Positions 5,934 to 11,806 of a stretch of 11,806 bases of DNA are shown one piece after another. Source of the stretch: SVKR01 sp963605115 (GTDB taxonomy: Bacteria; Bacillota; Clostridia; Oscillospirales; Oscillospiraceae); the NCBI GenBank assembly GCA_963605115.1, contig CAVCTM010000063.1, positions 1-11,806 of the forward strand. The letters are read 5' to 3'. Below the pieces are notes generated by a model. It ran no database searches and was not told where the DNA came from. It worked only from the letters and a program-made list of their open reading frames with translations. The number at the start of each line of letters is the position of its first letter. The stretch's first letter is position 1. The position numbers and the translations under genes are program-made.

Positions 5934-6725
5934 ATGAAACTCAAAAAGATCCTTGCCGCGGCGCTGGCGCTCGCCATGCTGCTCGCCCTCGCCGCCTGCG
6001 GCGGCAAACAGCCCGACCCCGATCCCACCGACGAGCCCGACACCCCCGCCGTTACCGAGACGCCCCAGCCCGATCCGGTCAAACCGGACCCGACGGAGGA
6101 ACCCGACGAGCCGGACACGCCCGTGACCCCCGACCCCACCGAAGAGCCGGAGCCGGTCAAGCCCGACCCGACCGAAGCCCCGAAGCCCGCACAGGAGCCG
6201 ACCGCGCAGGAGGTGCTGGACGCGCTGAAAGCCGCCCTCGGCGCGAGCTACACGAGCGACGCGGCGGAGACCGAGGCGCGCATGAGCGGCTACTGGGGGC
6301 TCGACCTCAGCCAAATCGAGAGCTGGGCGGCGGAGGGCAATTCCAATTCCGCCCTGAACTCCGACTGCGCCATCGTCCTGAAGGTCAGGACCGGCTACGC
6401 CGACACCGCCGCGGCGCTGCTCCAGACCGGCTTTGAGCAGATCGTCAGCTATAACCGGATGTATGATATGGACCTCCAGCGCGTGCTTCAGGGCAGACTG
6501 TTCGTAAACGGCAATTACGTCGCGCTGCTCATCGAGGGTGCGCAGGGCGACTGGGAGACCAGCGCCGAGGAGCAGGCAAAGTTCGCCGCCGCGGAAGCCG
6601 CCAAGGTGGACAGCGCGTGGAGCGCCATCTTCGGCTCCGCGGAAAACCGCATCACCATCCCGGAGGACGACGGCGGCGGCAATTTCTTCGATATGAGCGA
6701 GGACGACGCCCTGCTCGGCGGCTGA
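5934..6725 (+). CDS. DUF4358-like lipoprotein with Pro/Asp/Glu/Thr-rich linker
   Basis: A 263-residue predicted lipoprotein. MKLKKI begins a signal peptide that ends in the lipobox LAAC with Cys22 as the lipid-attached residue, so the mature protein sits on the outer face of the membrane. Residues 24-92 are a low-complexity spacer made of imperfect PDPTEEP units. Residues from about 94 on form a globular domain (AQEVLDALKAALGASYT, CAIVLKVRTGYADTAAALLQTGFE, GRLFVNGNYVALLIEG) that resembles DUF4358, a domain often found in clostridia next to MBOAT/DHHW acyltransferase pairs. AAAAGGAG lies 10 nt before the ATG. The next gene starts 4 nt after the stop, so it heads a three-gene operon. Its biochemical role is unknown. 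Extracellular partner or substrate-binding part of the acylation machinery is inference from context. Confidence 0.8.
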   Translation: MKLKKILAAALALAMLLALAACGGKQPDPDPTDEPDTPAVTETPQPDPVKPDPTEEPDEPDTPVTPDPTEEPEPVKPDPTEAPKPAQEPTAQEVLDALKAALGASYTSDAAETEARMSGYWGLDLSQIESWAAEGNSNSALNSDCAIVLKVRTGYADTAAALLQTGFEQIVSYNRMYDMDLQRVLQGRLFVNGNYVALLIEGAQGDWETSAEEQAKFAAAEAAKVDSAWSAIFGSAENRITIPEDDGGGNFFDMSEDDALLGG

Positions 6726-6729
6726 TGCT

Positions 6730-8121
6730 ATGGTCTTTTCGAGTCTGACGTTTCTGCAATGCTTTCTGCCGCTCTGCCTGCTGGCTTATTTCGCGGTGCC
6801 GAAGCGCTGGCGCAACGGCGTGCTGTTCGCGTTCAGCCTCGCGTTTTACGCCTGGGGCGAGCCGGTCTACGTCGTGCTGATGCTCTTTTCCACCGCGCTG
6901 GACTACACCTGCGGACAGATCGCGGAGCGCCGCCGCGGGCAGCGCGGCGCGAAGGCGGCGCTGCTGGTGTCCGTCTGCGTCAATTTAGGGCTGCTGGGGG
7001 TATTCAAATACGGCGATTTCCTCATCGCGACGGTCAATTCTCTCCTCGGCACGGCGATCCCCCAGCCAAATCTGCCGCTGCCCATCGGCATCAGCTTCTA
7101 CACCTTCCAGACCATGAGCTACACCATCGACGTCTACCGCGGCGAGGCGAAGGCGCAGAAGAATATTATCAGCTTCAGCGCATACGTGACGCTCTTCCCC
7201 CAGCTCATCGCGGGTCCTATCGTCCGCTACCAGACCGTGGCGGGCGAGCTGGAAAACCGTGAAACGACGGCGGAGCTCTTCGCCTCCGGCGTGAAGCGCT
7301 TTGTCTGCGGCATCGGGAAAAAGGTGCTGCTCGCGAACAATATCGGTCTGCTCTGGGAGGCGGCGAGCGCCCAGACCGCGCCGACGGTGCTGACGGCGTG
7401 GCTCGGCGTGGTCGCTTACGGCTTCCAGATCTACTTTGACTTCTCCGGCTACTCCGACATGGCGATCGGTCTCGGCAGGATGCTGGGCTTCCGCTTTCTG
7501 GAAAACTTCAACTACCCCTTCCTTGCCGACTCCATCACGGATTTCTGGCGGCGCTGGCACATCTCGATGGGAACGTGGTTCCGCGACTATGTGTATATCC
7601 CGCTGGGCGGCAATAAAGGCGGGCTTTGGCGGCAGCTGCGCAACATTGCCGTCGTCTGGCTGCTGACCGGCTTCTGGCACGGGGCGAGCTGGAACTTCGT
7701 GCTATGGGGCGTTTATTTCGGCGTGCTGCTCGTGCTGGAAAAGCTCTTCCTGCTGCGCCGGCTGAAAAAGCTGCCCGCCGCGGCGCGGCATATTTACGCG
7801 CTCGTGCTCGTAACGCTCAGCTGGACGCTCTTTGCCTTCCCGGATATTTCCAGGGGCGCGGCGTGGCTCGGCGCGATGTTCTCCGGCGTGCTCTGGGACC
7901 GCGGCAGCCTCTATCTGCTGCTGAGCTACGCTCCCCTGCTGGTCCTCTGCGCGCTCGCGGCGACGCCGCTCGGCAAGCGGCTTTATGACCGCCTCCAGAC
8001 CCGGCTGAAGCCGCGGCTGATGACCGCGGCGGACTGCGGCGGCGCGCTCTGCCTGCTGACGATGAGCGCGGCGTATCTCGTGAGCGGGAGCTATAACCCG
8101 TTCCTCTATTTCCGATTCTGA
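6730..8121 (+). CDS. MBOAT family membrane O-acyltransferase (AlgI/DltB-like)
   Basis: A 463-residue polytopic protein with about ten hydrophobic segments, starting MVFSSLTFLQCFLPLCLLAYF as in AlgI-type enzymes. Family landmarks are LPIGISFYTFQTMSYTIDVYRG at about residues 117-138, FPQLIAGPIVRY near 156-167, YFDFSGYSDMAIGLGRMLGF near 236-255, FWRRWHISMGTWFRDYVYIPLGG with His277, and LTGFWHGASWNF with the likely catalytic His317. MBOAT proteins pass acyl groups across or within the membrane. AlgI/DltB/PatA types work with a periplasmic or extracellular partner that transfers the acyl group to a polysaccharide, teichoic acid or peptidoglycan. The DHHW gene 11 nt downstream is such a partner. 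There is only a weak ribosome site, so translation is probably coupled to the lipoprotein gene 4 nt upstream. The acceptor molecule cannot be told from sequence. Confidence 0.94.
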   Translation: MVFSSLTFLQCFLPLCLLAYFAVPKRWRNGVLFAFSLAFYAWGEPVYVVLMLFSTALDYTCGQIAERRRGQRGAKAALLVSVCVNLGLLGVFKYGDFLIATVNSLLGTAIPQPNLPLPIGISFYTFQTMSYTIDVYRGEAKAQKNIISFSAYVTLFPQLIAGPIVRYQTVAGELENRETTAELFASGVKRFVCGIGKKVLLANNIGLLWEAASAQTAPTVLTAWLGVVAYGFQIYFDFSGYSDMAIGLGRMLGFRFLENFNYPFLADSITDFWRRWHISMGTWFRDYVYIPLGGNKGGLWRQLRNIAVVWLLTGFWHGASWNFVLWGVYFGVLLVLEKLFLLRRLKKLPAAARHIYALVLVTLSWTLFAFPDISRGAAWLGAMFSGVLWDRGSLYLLLSYAPLLVLCALAATPLGKRLYDRLQTRLKPRLMTAADCGGALCLLTMSAAYLVSGSYNPFLYFRF

Positions 8122-8132
8122 GGTGAAACGCC

Positions 8133-9221
8133 ATGCGAAACAAAATTCTGACCGGCTTTTTCTGCCTGCTGCTGGCAGTCTCCGCCCTCGCCGGACTGCT
8201 GACGCCGGACCGCTATTACTCCGAGCGCGAAAAGCGCACGCTGGCGCAGAAGCCGAAATTCAGCTTTGCCGCGCTCGTCTCCGGCAAGTTCGGCGGCGCG
8301 CTGGAGGATCATCTTTCCGATCAGGTGCCGGGGCGGGACGGCTGGGTGACGTTCAAGACCTGTCTGGAGCTCGCCGCGGGCAAGCGGGAGAGCGGCGGCG
8401 TTTACATCTGCCAGGACAAGTACCTGATGGACAAATTCACCGCTTACAGCAAAAAGCAGCTCACGGCAAATGCGCAGGCGCTCGCGGCGCTGCAAAAAGC
8501 ACTGGCGGACGCGGGGATCGCGATGCAGACGATGCTGGTCCCGATGGCGGCGCAGGTGCTCACCGAGAAGCTGCCCGCCTGCGCGCCCACGGCGGACTAC
8601 GCCGCCATTTTGCAGGTGCTGACCGACGCGGGCGTGGACACAGCGGACGTGATGAGCGCCCTCTCCGCCCACAGCGGCGAGGCGATCTACTACCGCACCG
8701 ACCACCACTGGACGAGTCTCGGCGCCTATTACGCCTACTGCGCTTATCGCGGCACGGAGCCCGATGCCGCGGCGTGGACGCAGGAGGTGCTCTGCGATGA
8801 TTTCCGCGGCACAACGTGGAACAAGGTCGGACTGCCGGGCGTTCCCGCCGAGGAGATCACCGCGTGGTATCGGCACGCAAGCCGCCATGTCTCCTATAAC
8901 AACGGTCAATATGAGACCGACAGCCTCTATGAGCGCAAATATCTCTCCGGCAGCGACCAGTACGCCGTGTTCTTGAACTCCAATCAGGCGCAGACGGTCA
9001 TCACCGGCAGCGGCGAGGAGGGCAAGCTGCTGCTCATCAAAGACTCCTACGGCAACACCTTCGCCCAGTTCCCCGCGGAGGATTACGCCGAGGTCCACGT
9101 CCTCGACCTCCGCTTCTTCCGCGGCGACGTCGCGGAATACGCCCGCGAAAACGGCATCACGGACGCGCTGGTGCTCTACGGCACGCAGAACTTTGTGAAG
9201 GACACGAACATTGTCTTTTAA
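8133..9221 (+). CDS. DHHW family protein, SGNH-like (AlgX/AlgJ/DltD-type) acyltransferase partner
   Basis: A 362-residue protein anchored by an N-terminal hydrophobic segment (about residues 5-24, GFFCLLLAVSALAGLL) that is probably an uncleaved signal anchor, placing the rest outside the membrane. The family signature TDHHW is at residues 189-193 (Asp190, His191, His192) in YYRTDHHWTSLGAYYAY. A candidate nucleophile Ser305 lies in LLLIKDSYGNTF, the block that carries the SGNH serine in AlgJ/AlgX-like proteins. The early segment YYSEREKRTLAQKPKFS and DHLSDQVPGRDGW are also typical. AGGTGA stands 7 nt before the ATG. As the third gene of the operon after the MBOAT protein, it most likely receives the acyl group and transfers it to a cell-surface glycan. 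Substrate is unknown. A strong terminator follows directly. Confidence 0.9.
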   Translation: MRNKILTGFFCLLLAVSALAGLLTPDRYYSEREKRTLAQKPKFSFAALVSGKFGGALEDHLSDQVPGRDGWVTFKTCLELAAGKRESGGVYICQDKYLMDKFTAYSKKQLTANAQALAALQKALADAGIAMQTMLVPMAAQVLTEKLPACAPTADYAAILQVLTDAGVDTADVMSALSAHSGEAIYYRTDHHWTSLGAYYAYCAYRGTEPDAAAWTQEVLCDDFRGTTWNKVGLPGVPAEEITAWYRHASRHVSYNNGQYETDSLYERKYLSGSDQYAVFLNSNQAQTVITGSGEEGKLLLIKDSYGNTFAQFPAEDYAEVHVLDLRFFRGDVAEYARENGITDALVLYGTQNFVKDTNIVF

Positions 9222-9226
9222 AGCGC

Positions 9227-9265
9227 AAAGCGCCCGCAGTCCAATATGGACTGCGGGCGCTTTTT
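9227..9265. terminator. Intrinsic terminator between convergent genes
   Basis: A 16-bp perfect stem (9227-9242 with 9248-9263, loop AATAT) ends in TTTTT on the plus strand, just after the DHHW stop. It can also serve the convergent restriction-methyltransferase gene on the minus strand, with a weaker T-run. Its core GCCCGCAGTCC / GGACTGCGGGCGCTTTT is repeated almost exactly at 11713-11744. Confidence 0.93.
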
Positions 9266-9285
9266 ACGGCTATACCGCCTCTCCT

Positions 9286-11577
9286 TCATTTCAGATATTC
9301 ATACTCAAACAGCACAGGCACAATCTCCGCGTTGTAATAATCCCGGATCAATCCTTTCAGCCCCGCGAGCGCTGTGTGCAGTTCGACGTTATCCCAGACA
9401 ATGCTGCCAGTGGTTTCATCGGTGTGGCAGGTGTCCAGCTCCGCAAAGATCTGATAGACGCCATAGGTCAGCGTCGGATCATAGTTTTCCGCGCGCTTCG
9501 ACCAGTACAGGATCGTTTCCCACTGTTGTAGGAGCTCTTCCTCTTTTTCGCGCTTGGCAAGCGCCCTCAGATCCCGCAGGGCAATCGTTTCTCCATTTGT
9601 TCCGTCCAGACAGAGCTCATTTCGGTAAAAGCGACCGTCGCTGCCCGTGAACGTCCGCATGTGGTTCTGCATTTCCAAACAGGTAAACAGAAGACACCTG
9701 AGTAGAAACTGCGTCAGCTTTCCGTTCTCGACATCTGCGTAATATCTGTCCGCTCCATCCGCCGACTTCATAATGCGGGCGCGCTCCGTCCAAGCTCGGT
9801 TGTAGGTGATGTAGCGTGACGCGCAGAACATGGGGAGCTTTTCAAGGTAATTGTCTTTGCGCAGGAAGAAACCGTTGCCATTGTACCTCCCTGCCACAAG
9901 TAAAGAGGAGTGTGTTTCTGGATTGTCGAAACCCGATCCGTCAGCTACCATATAGCCCAAAATGTTGTCATTAAACTTTGGCTTAATTCTTCTCTTTATT
10001 TTAGCTGAAACTTCCAGCCCATCTAAACCGGTTAAAATGCCATCAGACGTGTCCGTAGAGAAGTCCCTGCTGTCATAATAGTGTTTACTAAAAAAAGTAT
10101 GAATTTTCTTAACAGGCAGCATTGTCGGTAGCGGAATTGTCCTATTATTTTCTATTTCATAAGCATTTAAAGCAAGTGTTTCCGTTCTAGTATCAGGAGA
10201 ATTTTCCCATAATGCACACATAACACAAGCATCAATATTGGTATGAAAATGTCTTCGATTAAAGGCAAATCCGCCAAGGAATTTTTTATCTGCTATTCCC
10301 TGAACTTTCCAGTATTTAACAGGGGAGTATACAATATAGCTGTCTGTTGACTGTCGCAAGTAGTATTTGAATCCAGACCAAATAAACGCGTTTCCAAGCT
10401 CGTTGCTAGCGGCTCCCTTTACCTCTCTCTTCATGGCGGAAACAACATAGCTTTGCTTCCACGCGGTTGACTTTTTGCTCGCCTTTTTCTTATGCCACTC
10501 AATGCTTGTCGTTTCGGCATAAGGCGGGTTTTCAAAAAGAATCACCGTACACTTCGGATCATCAACATACTGCCGAATAACCGGATTTTCCACATACTCC
10601 TGACTTAAAGCATCCGCGCCGGTCACGAGACCTGCGTTGAAGGTCTCCGCCGTCTCGATTGGCGGAATAATATGCCGCACTTTTGAGCCGAGAAGTTCCA
10701 AAAGCACCTTGTACTCATAGTACTCCACCGTAGACACAATACAATGGGACAGCTCCTCGTCCGTCAGCCCCGCCTCAAGGTTTCCGGTCCCGGCACATCT
10801 GTCCAGAATGATATAGTCATTCCCTTCGGGCACACGTCTGATTGCCACACGCACAAGCTCAAGGGACTTTTCCGCATAGAGCCTGTGCGTATAAAACGCA
10901 CCAAGGTTTTTCTTCTGTATCGTATCATTCAGCTTGTCCATCAGATAGTTAAACCTGACGTTCGTCTGACCTGTGTACGGGTAAATATACTCAGCGAAGT
11001 GGAAAGGTCTTCTGATTTCCCCTATCGTTTTATGTTTGCCCGTATCGTCACCGAGGAAGTCCTCCTTCCTACCGGTCGGTACAATCTTGTAAAAAGCGGT
11101 TGCCCAACCTACGATGCAGTTTTCGTCAATATGTATTTTAGTAAAACGCCGTTCTTTGAGGAGCTCGATCAATTTTTCCGCATCCAGAGGGTCATCATAG
11201 TGAAAGGTCTTCTCGGCATTTCCTCCGATGAAATCGCCGTTCCCTTTCGAGGCTCCGCCGGAGTAAGGTCTTTCAATGTCGCCTAGATACGGCTCGGAAG
11301 CATAGGACCACGTCGCCGCAGCATTCAAGTCCACAATGAGAATATTTGCAGGCACCGGCTTTCCCTTGATGCGCAAGGCGGAAAGATACTTGATACACTG
11401 AAAAAGCACGGCGTTCAGATCCGAAACATGCAGCTTGAATTCCAGCAGGCATCCATTTACAACGCCGTCGTGATTATCCGAGAGTATCTCCTCTATATTC
11501 AACTGTGGATCGACACGCGGAAGGAACGCCCTGTAAAAATCAAGTTGACCGTCCCTTTCAAGAATATACTTCTCCAT
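9286..11577 (-). CDS. Fused restriction endonuclease and DNA adenine methyltransferase (type IIG-like)
   Basis: A 763-residue protein that appears to be a one-gene restriction-modification enzyme. The N-terminal domain carries a PD-(D/E)XK-like nuclease pattern: Asp37, then LLEFK with Glu46 and Lys48, and downstream Gln60. The N6-adenine methyltransferase core has a motif X-like GAFYT at 226-230, the S-adenosylmethionine-binding motif I LDRCAGTGNLE at 258-268, and the catalytic NPPY at 350-353. The region after about 400 should hold the target recognition domain. No separate specificity or endonuclease gene is adjacent, as expected for type IIG. AAAGGTGG lies 7 nt before the ATG, and an extended -10 promoter lies about 110 nt upstream. 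Base composition is unlike the neighbours: hand counts give about 36% GC at 9961-10380 against 70% in a DHHW segment, which suggests acquisition. It could instead be a pure methyltransferase or a defence enzyme of another class if the nuclease site is not functional. The recognition site is unknown. Confidence 0.85.
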   Translation of the reverse strand: MEKYILERDGQLDFYRAFLPRVDPQLNIEEILSDNHDGVVNGCLLEFKLHVSDLNAVLFQCIKYLSALRIKGKPVPANILIVDLNAAATWSYASEPYLGDIERPYSGGASKGNGDFIGGNAEKTFHYDDPLDAEKLIELLKERRFTKIHIDENCIVGWATAFYKIVPTGRKEDFLGDDTGKHKTIGEIRRPFHFAEYIYPYTGQTNVRFNYLMDKLNDTIQKKNLGAFYTHRLYAEKSLELVRVAIRRVPEGNDYIILDRCAGTGNLEAGLTDEELSHCIVSTVEYYEYKVLLELLGSKVRHIIPPIETAETFNAGLVTGADALSQEYVENPVIRQYVDDPKCTVILFENPPYAETTSIEWHKKKASKKSTAWKQSYVVSAMKREVKGAASNELGNAFIWSGFKYYLRQSTDSYIVYSPVKYWKVQGIADKKFLGGFAFNRRHFHTNIDACVMCALWENSPDTRTETLALNAYEIENNRTIPLPTMLPVKKIHTFFSKHYYDSRDFSTDTSDGILTGLDGLEVSAKIKRRIKPKFNDNILGYMVADGSGFDNPETHSSLLVAGRYNGNGFFLRKDNYLEKLPMFCASRYITYNRAWTERARIMKSADGADRYYADVENGKLTQFLLRCLLFTCLEMQNHMRTFTGSDGRFYRNELCLDGTNGETIALRDLRALAKREKEEELLQQWETILYWSKRAENYDPTLTYGVYQIFAELDTCHTDETTGSIVWDNVELHTALAGLKGLIRDYYNAEIVPVLFEYEYLK

Positions 11578-11620
11578 CCCAAGCCCACCTTTCCGTTTTT
11601 GCCGGACTTGAGCGGGGTAT

Positions 11621-11662
11621 CGTAGTTTCTGGAAGAAACTACGAGTTTAGCCGGCTAAACTC
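11621..11662 (-). promoter_or_regulatory. Leader hairpins/operator-like palindrome of the restriction-methyltransferase gene
   Basis: Two perfect inverted repeats lie side by side in the roughly 100-nt leader. CGTAGTTTCT (11621-11630) pairs with AGAAACTACG (11634-11643) across a 3-nt loop, and a 20-bp loop-free palindrome occupies 11643-11662 (GAGTTTAGCC with GGCTAAACTC). Neither is followed by a T-run in the direction of the gene, so they are not plain terminators. The 20-bp palindrome has the form of a dimeric repressor site. The hairpins could also act in the RNA. Function is inferred. Confidence 0.6.
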
Positions 11663-11684
11663 AAAATTTTCAGTATACCGGCTT

Positions 11685-11712
11685 ATTATAACAGTTTTCT
11701 CCTAAAAATCAA
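11685..11712 (-). promoter_or_regulatory. Promoter of the restriction-methyltransferase gene
   Basis: On the minus strand TTGATT (11712-11707), 16 nt, then a consensus TATAAT (11690-11685) preceded by TG one base upstream (extended -10). Transcription should start near 11678, leaving a leader of about 100 nt. The -35 falls in the T-run of the terminator of the preceding transporter gene. Confidence 0.78.
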
Positions 11713-11739
11713 GCCCGCAGTCCGGTACGGACTGCGGGC
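11704..11739 (-). terminator. Intrinsic terminator of the LivF-like gene
   Basis: On the minus strand a 12-bp perfect stem (11739-11728 with 11724-11713, 3-nt loop) is followed by TTGATTTTT. It lies 14 nt after the stop codon of the transporter gene. It is nearly the same sequence as the hairpin at 9227-9265, with different loops, and also has a T-rich flank on the plus strand. Confidence 0.85.
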
Positions 11740-11752
11740 GCTTTTGCATTTT

Positions 11753-11806
11753 TTATGTGCCGAGATATGCTGCCTTGACCGCTTCGTTTTCCAGCAGCTC
11801 TTTTCC
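11753..11806 (-). CDS. C-terminal end of a LivF-like ABC transporter ATP-binding protein (partial)
   Basis: Reading in from the right edge on the minus strand, the last 17 codons give GKELLENEAVKAAYLGT and a TAA stop at 11755-11753. The pattern GKELLxNxxVKxAYLG is the usual C-terminal tail of LivF, the second ATPase of branched-chain amino acid ABC importers. A terminator hairpin follows at once, so this is probably the last gene of a liv operon that extends beyond the window. The fragment is too short to be certain, and another ATPase of the same family (LivG or a urea-type homologue) is possible. Confidence 0.65.
   Translation of the reverse strand, partial: GKELLENEAVKAAYLGT

Noticed and set aside
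6010..6200. Repeated PDPTEEP-coding units as a possible CRISPR-like or tandem DNA repeat
   Set aside because: The units are short, imperfect and in frame, and form a protein spacer after the lipobox. There are no constant repeats with unique spacers.
8106..9098. Long minus-strand open frame opposite the DHHW gene
   Set aside because: It is the antisense shadow of a clear family member and has no credible start signal or motif.

Overview
The window (about 65-70% GC in most genes by eye) looks like chromosomal DNA of a high-GC clostridial Firmicute, probably an Oscillospiraceae-type gut anaerobe. The reasons are a TepA (YmfB)-like protease typical of endospore-formers, an M18 aminopeptidase, an ECF sigma factor with a one-pass anti-sigma protein, a DUF4358-type lipoprotein beside an MBOAT/DHHW pair, and strong Shine-Dalgarno sites. 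The genus assignment is inference.

Left block, minus strand (about 4591 down to 196): a sigma-A type promoter drives a tightly packed operon of prfA (release factor 1), a TsaC-CoaE fusion (tRNA t6A synthesis joined to the last step of CoA synthesis) and an M18 aminopeptidase, each overlapping the next by 8-11 nt, followed by a tepA-like ClpP-fold protease. The aminopeptidase and tepA are separated by an intrinsic-terminator hairpin whose 3' arm contains the tepA ribosome binding site. Downstream of tepA (1-187) is a gene-free cluster of five perfect hairpins.

Middle block, plus strand (4604 to 9265): an ECF sigma factor and membrane anti-sigma gene (GTGA overlap) end at a strong terminator. 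Then come a lipoprotein, an MBOAT O-acyltransferase and a DHHW/SGNH-like acyltransferase partner. The sigma operon and the lipoprotein operon share a promoter-like block with the same spacing (-35 CCGACA, 16 nt, -10 CGTAT). This predicts that the sigma factor controls itself and a cell-surface acylation cassette.

Right block, minus strand (11806 down to 9286): the last 17 codons of a LivF-like ABC transporter ATPase end at a hairpin terminator. The next gene is a solitary fused restriction-methyltransferase (type IIG-like) with its own extended -10 promoter and a 5' leader holding two perfect inverted repeats. This gene is visibly more AT-rich than its surroundings, most of all in a central segment downstream of the catalytic NPPY motif. 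It is bracketed by two near-identical hairpin terminators, which marks it as the accessory part of the window.
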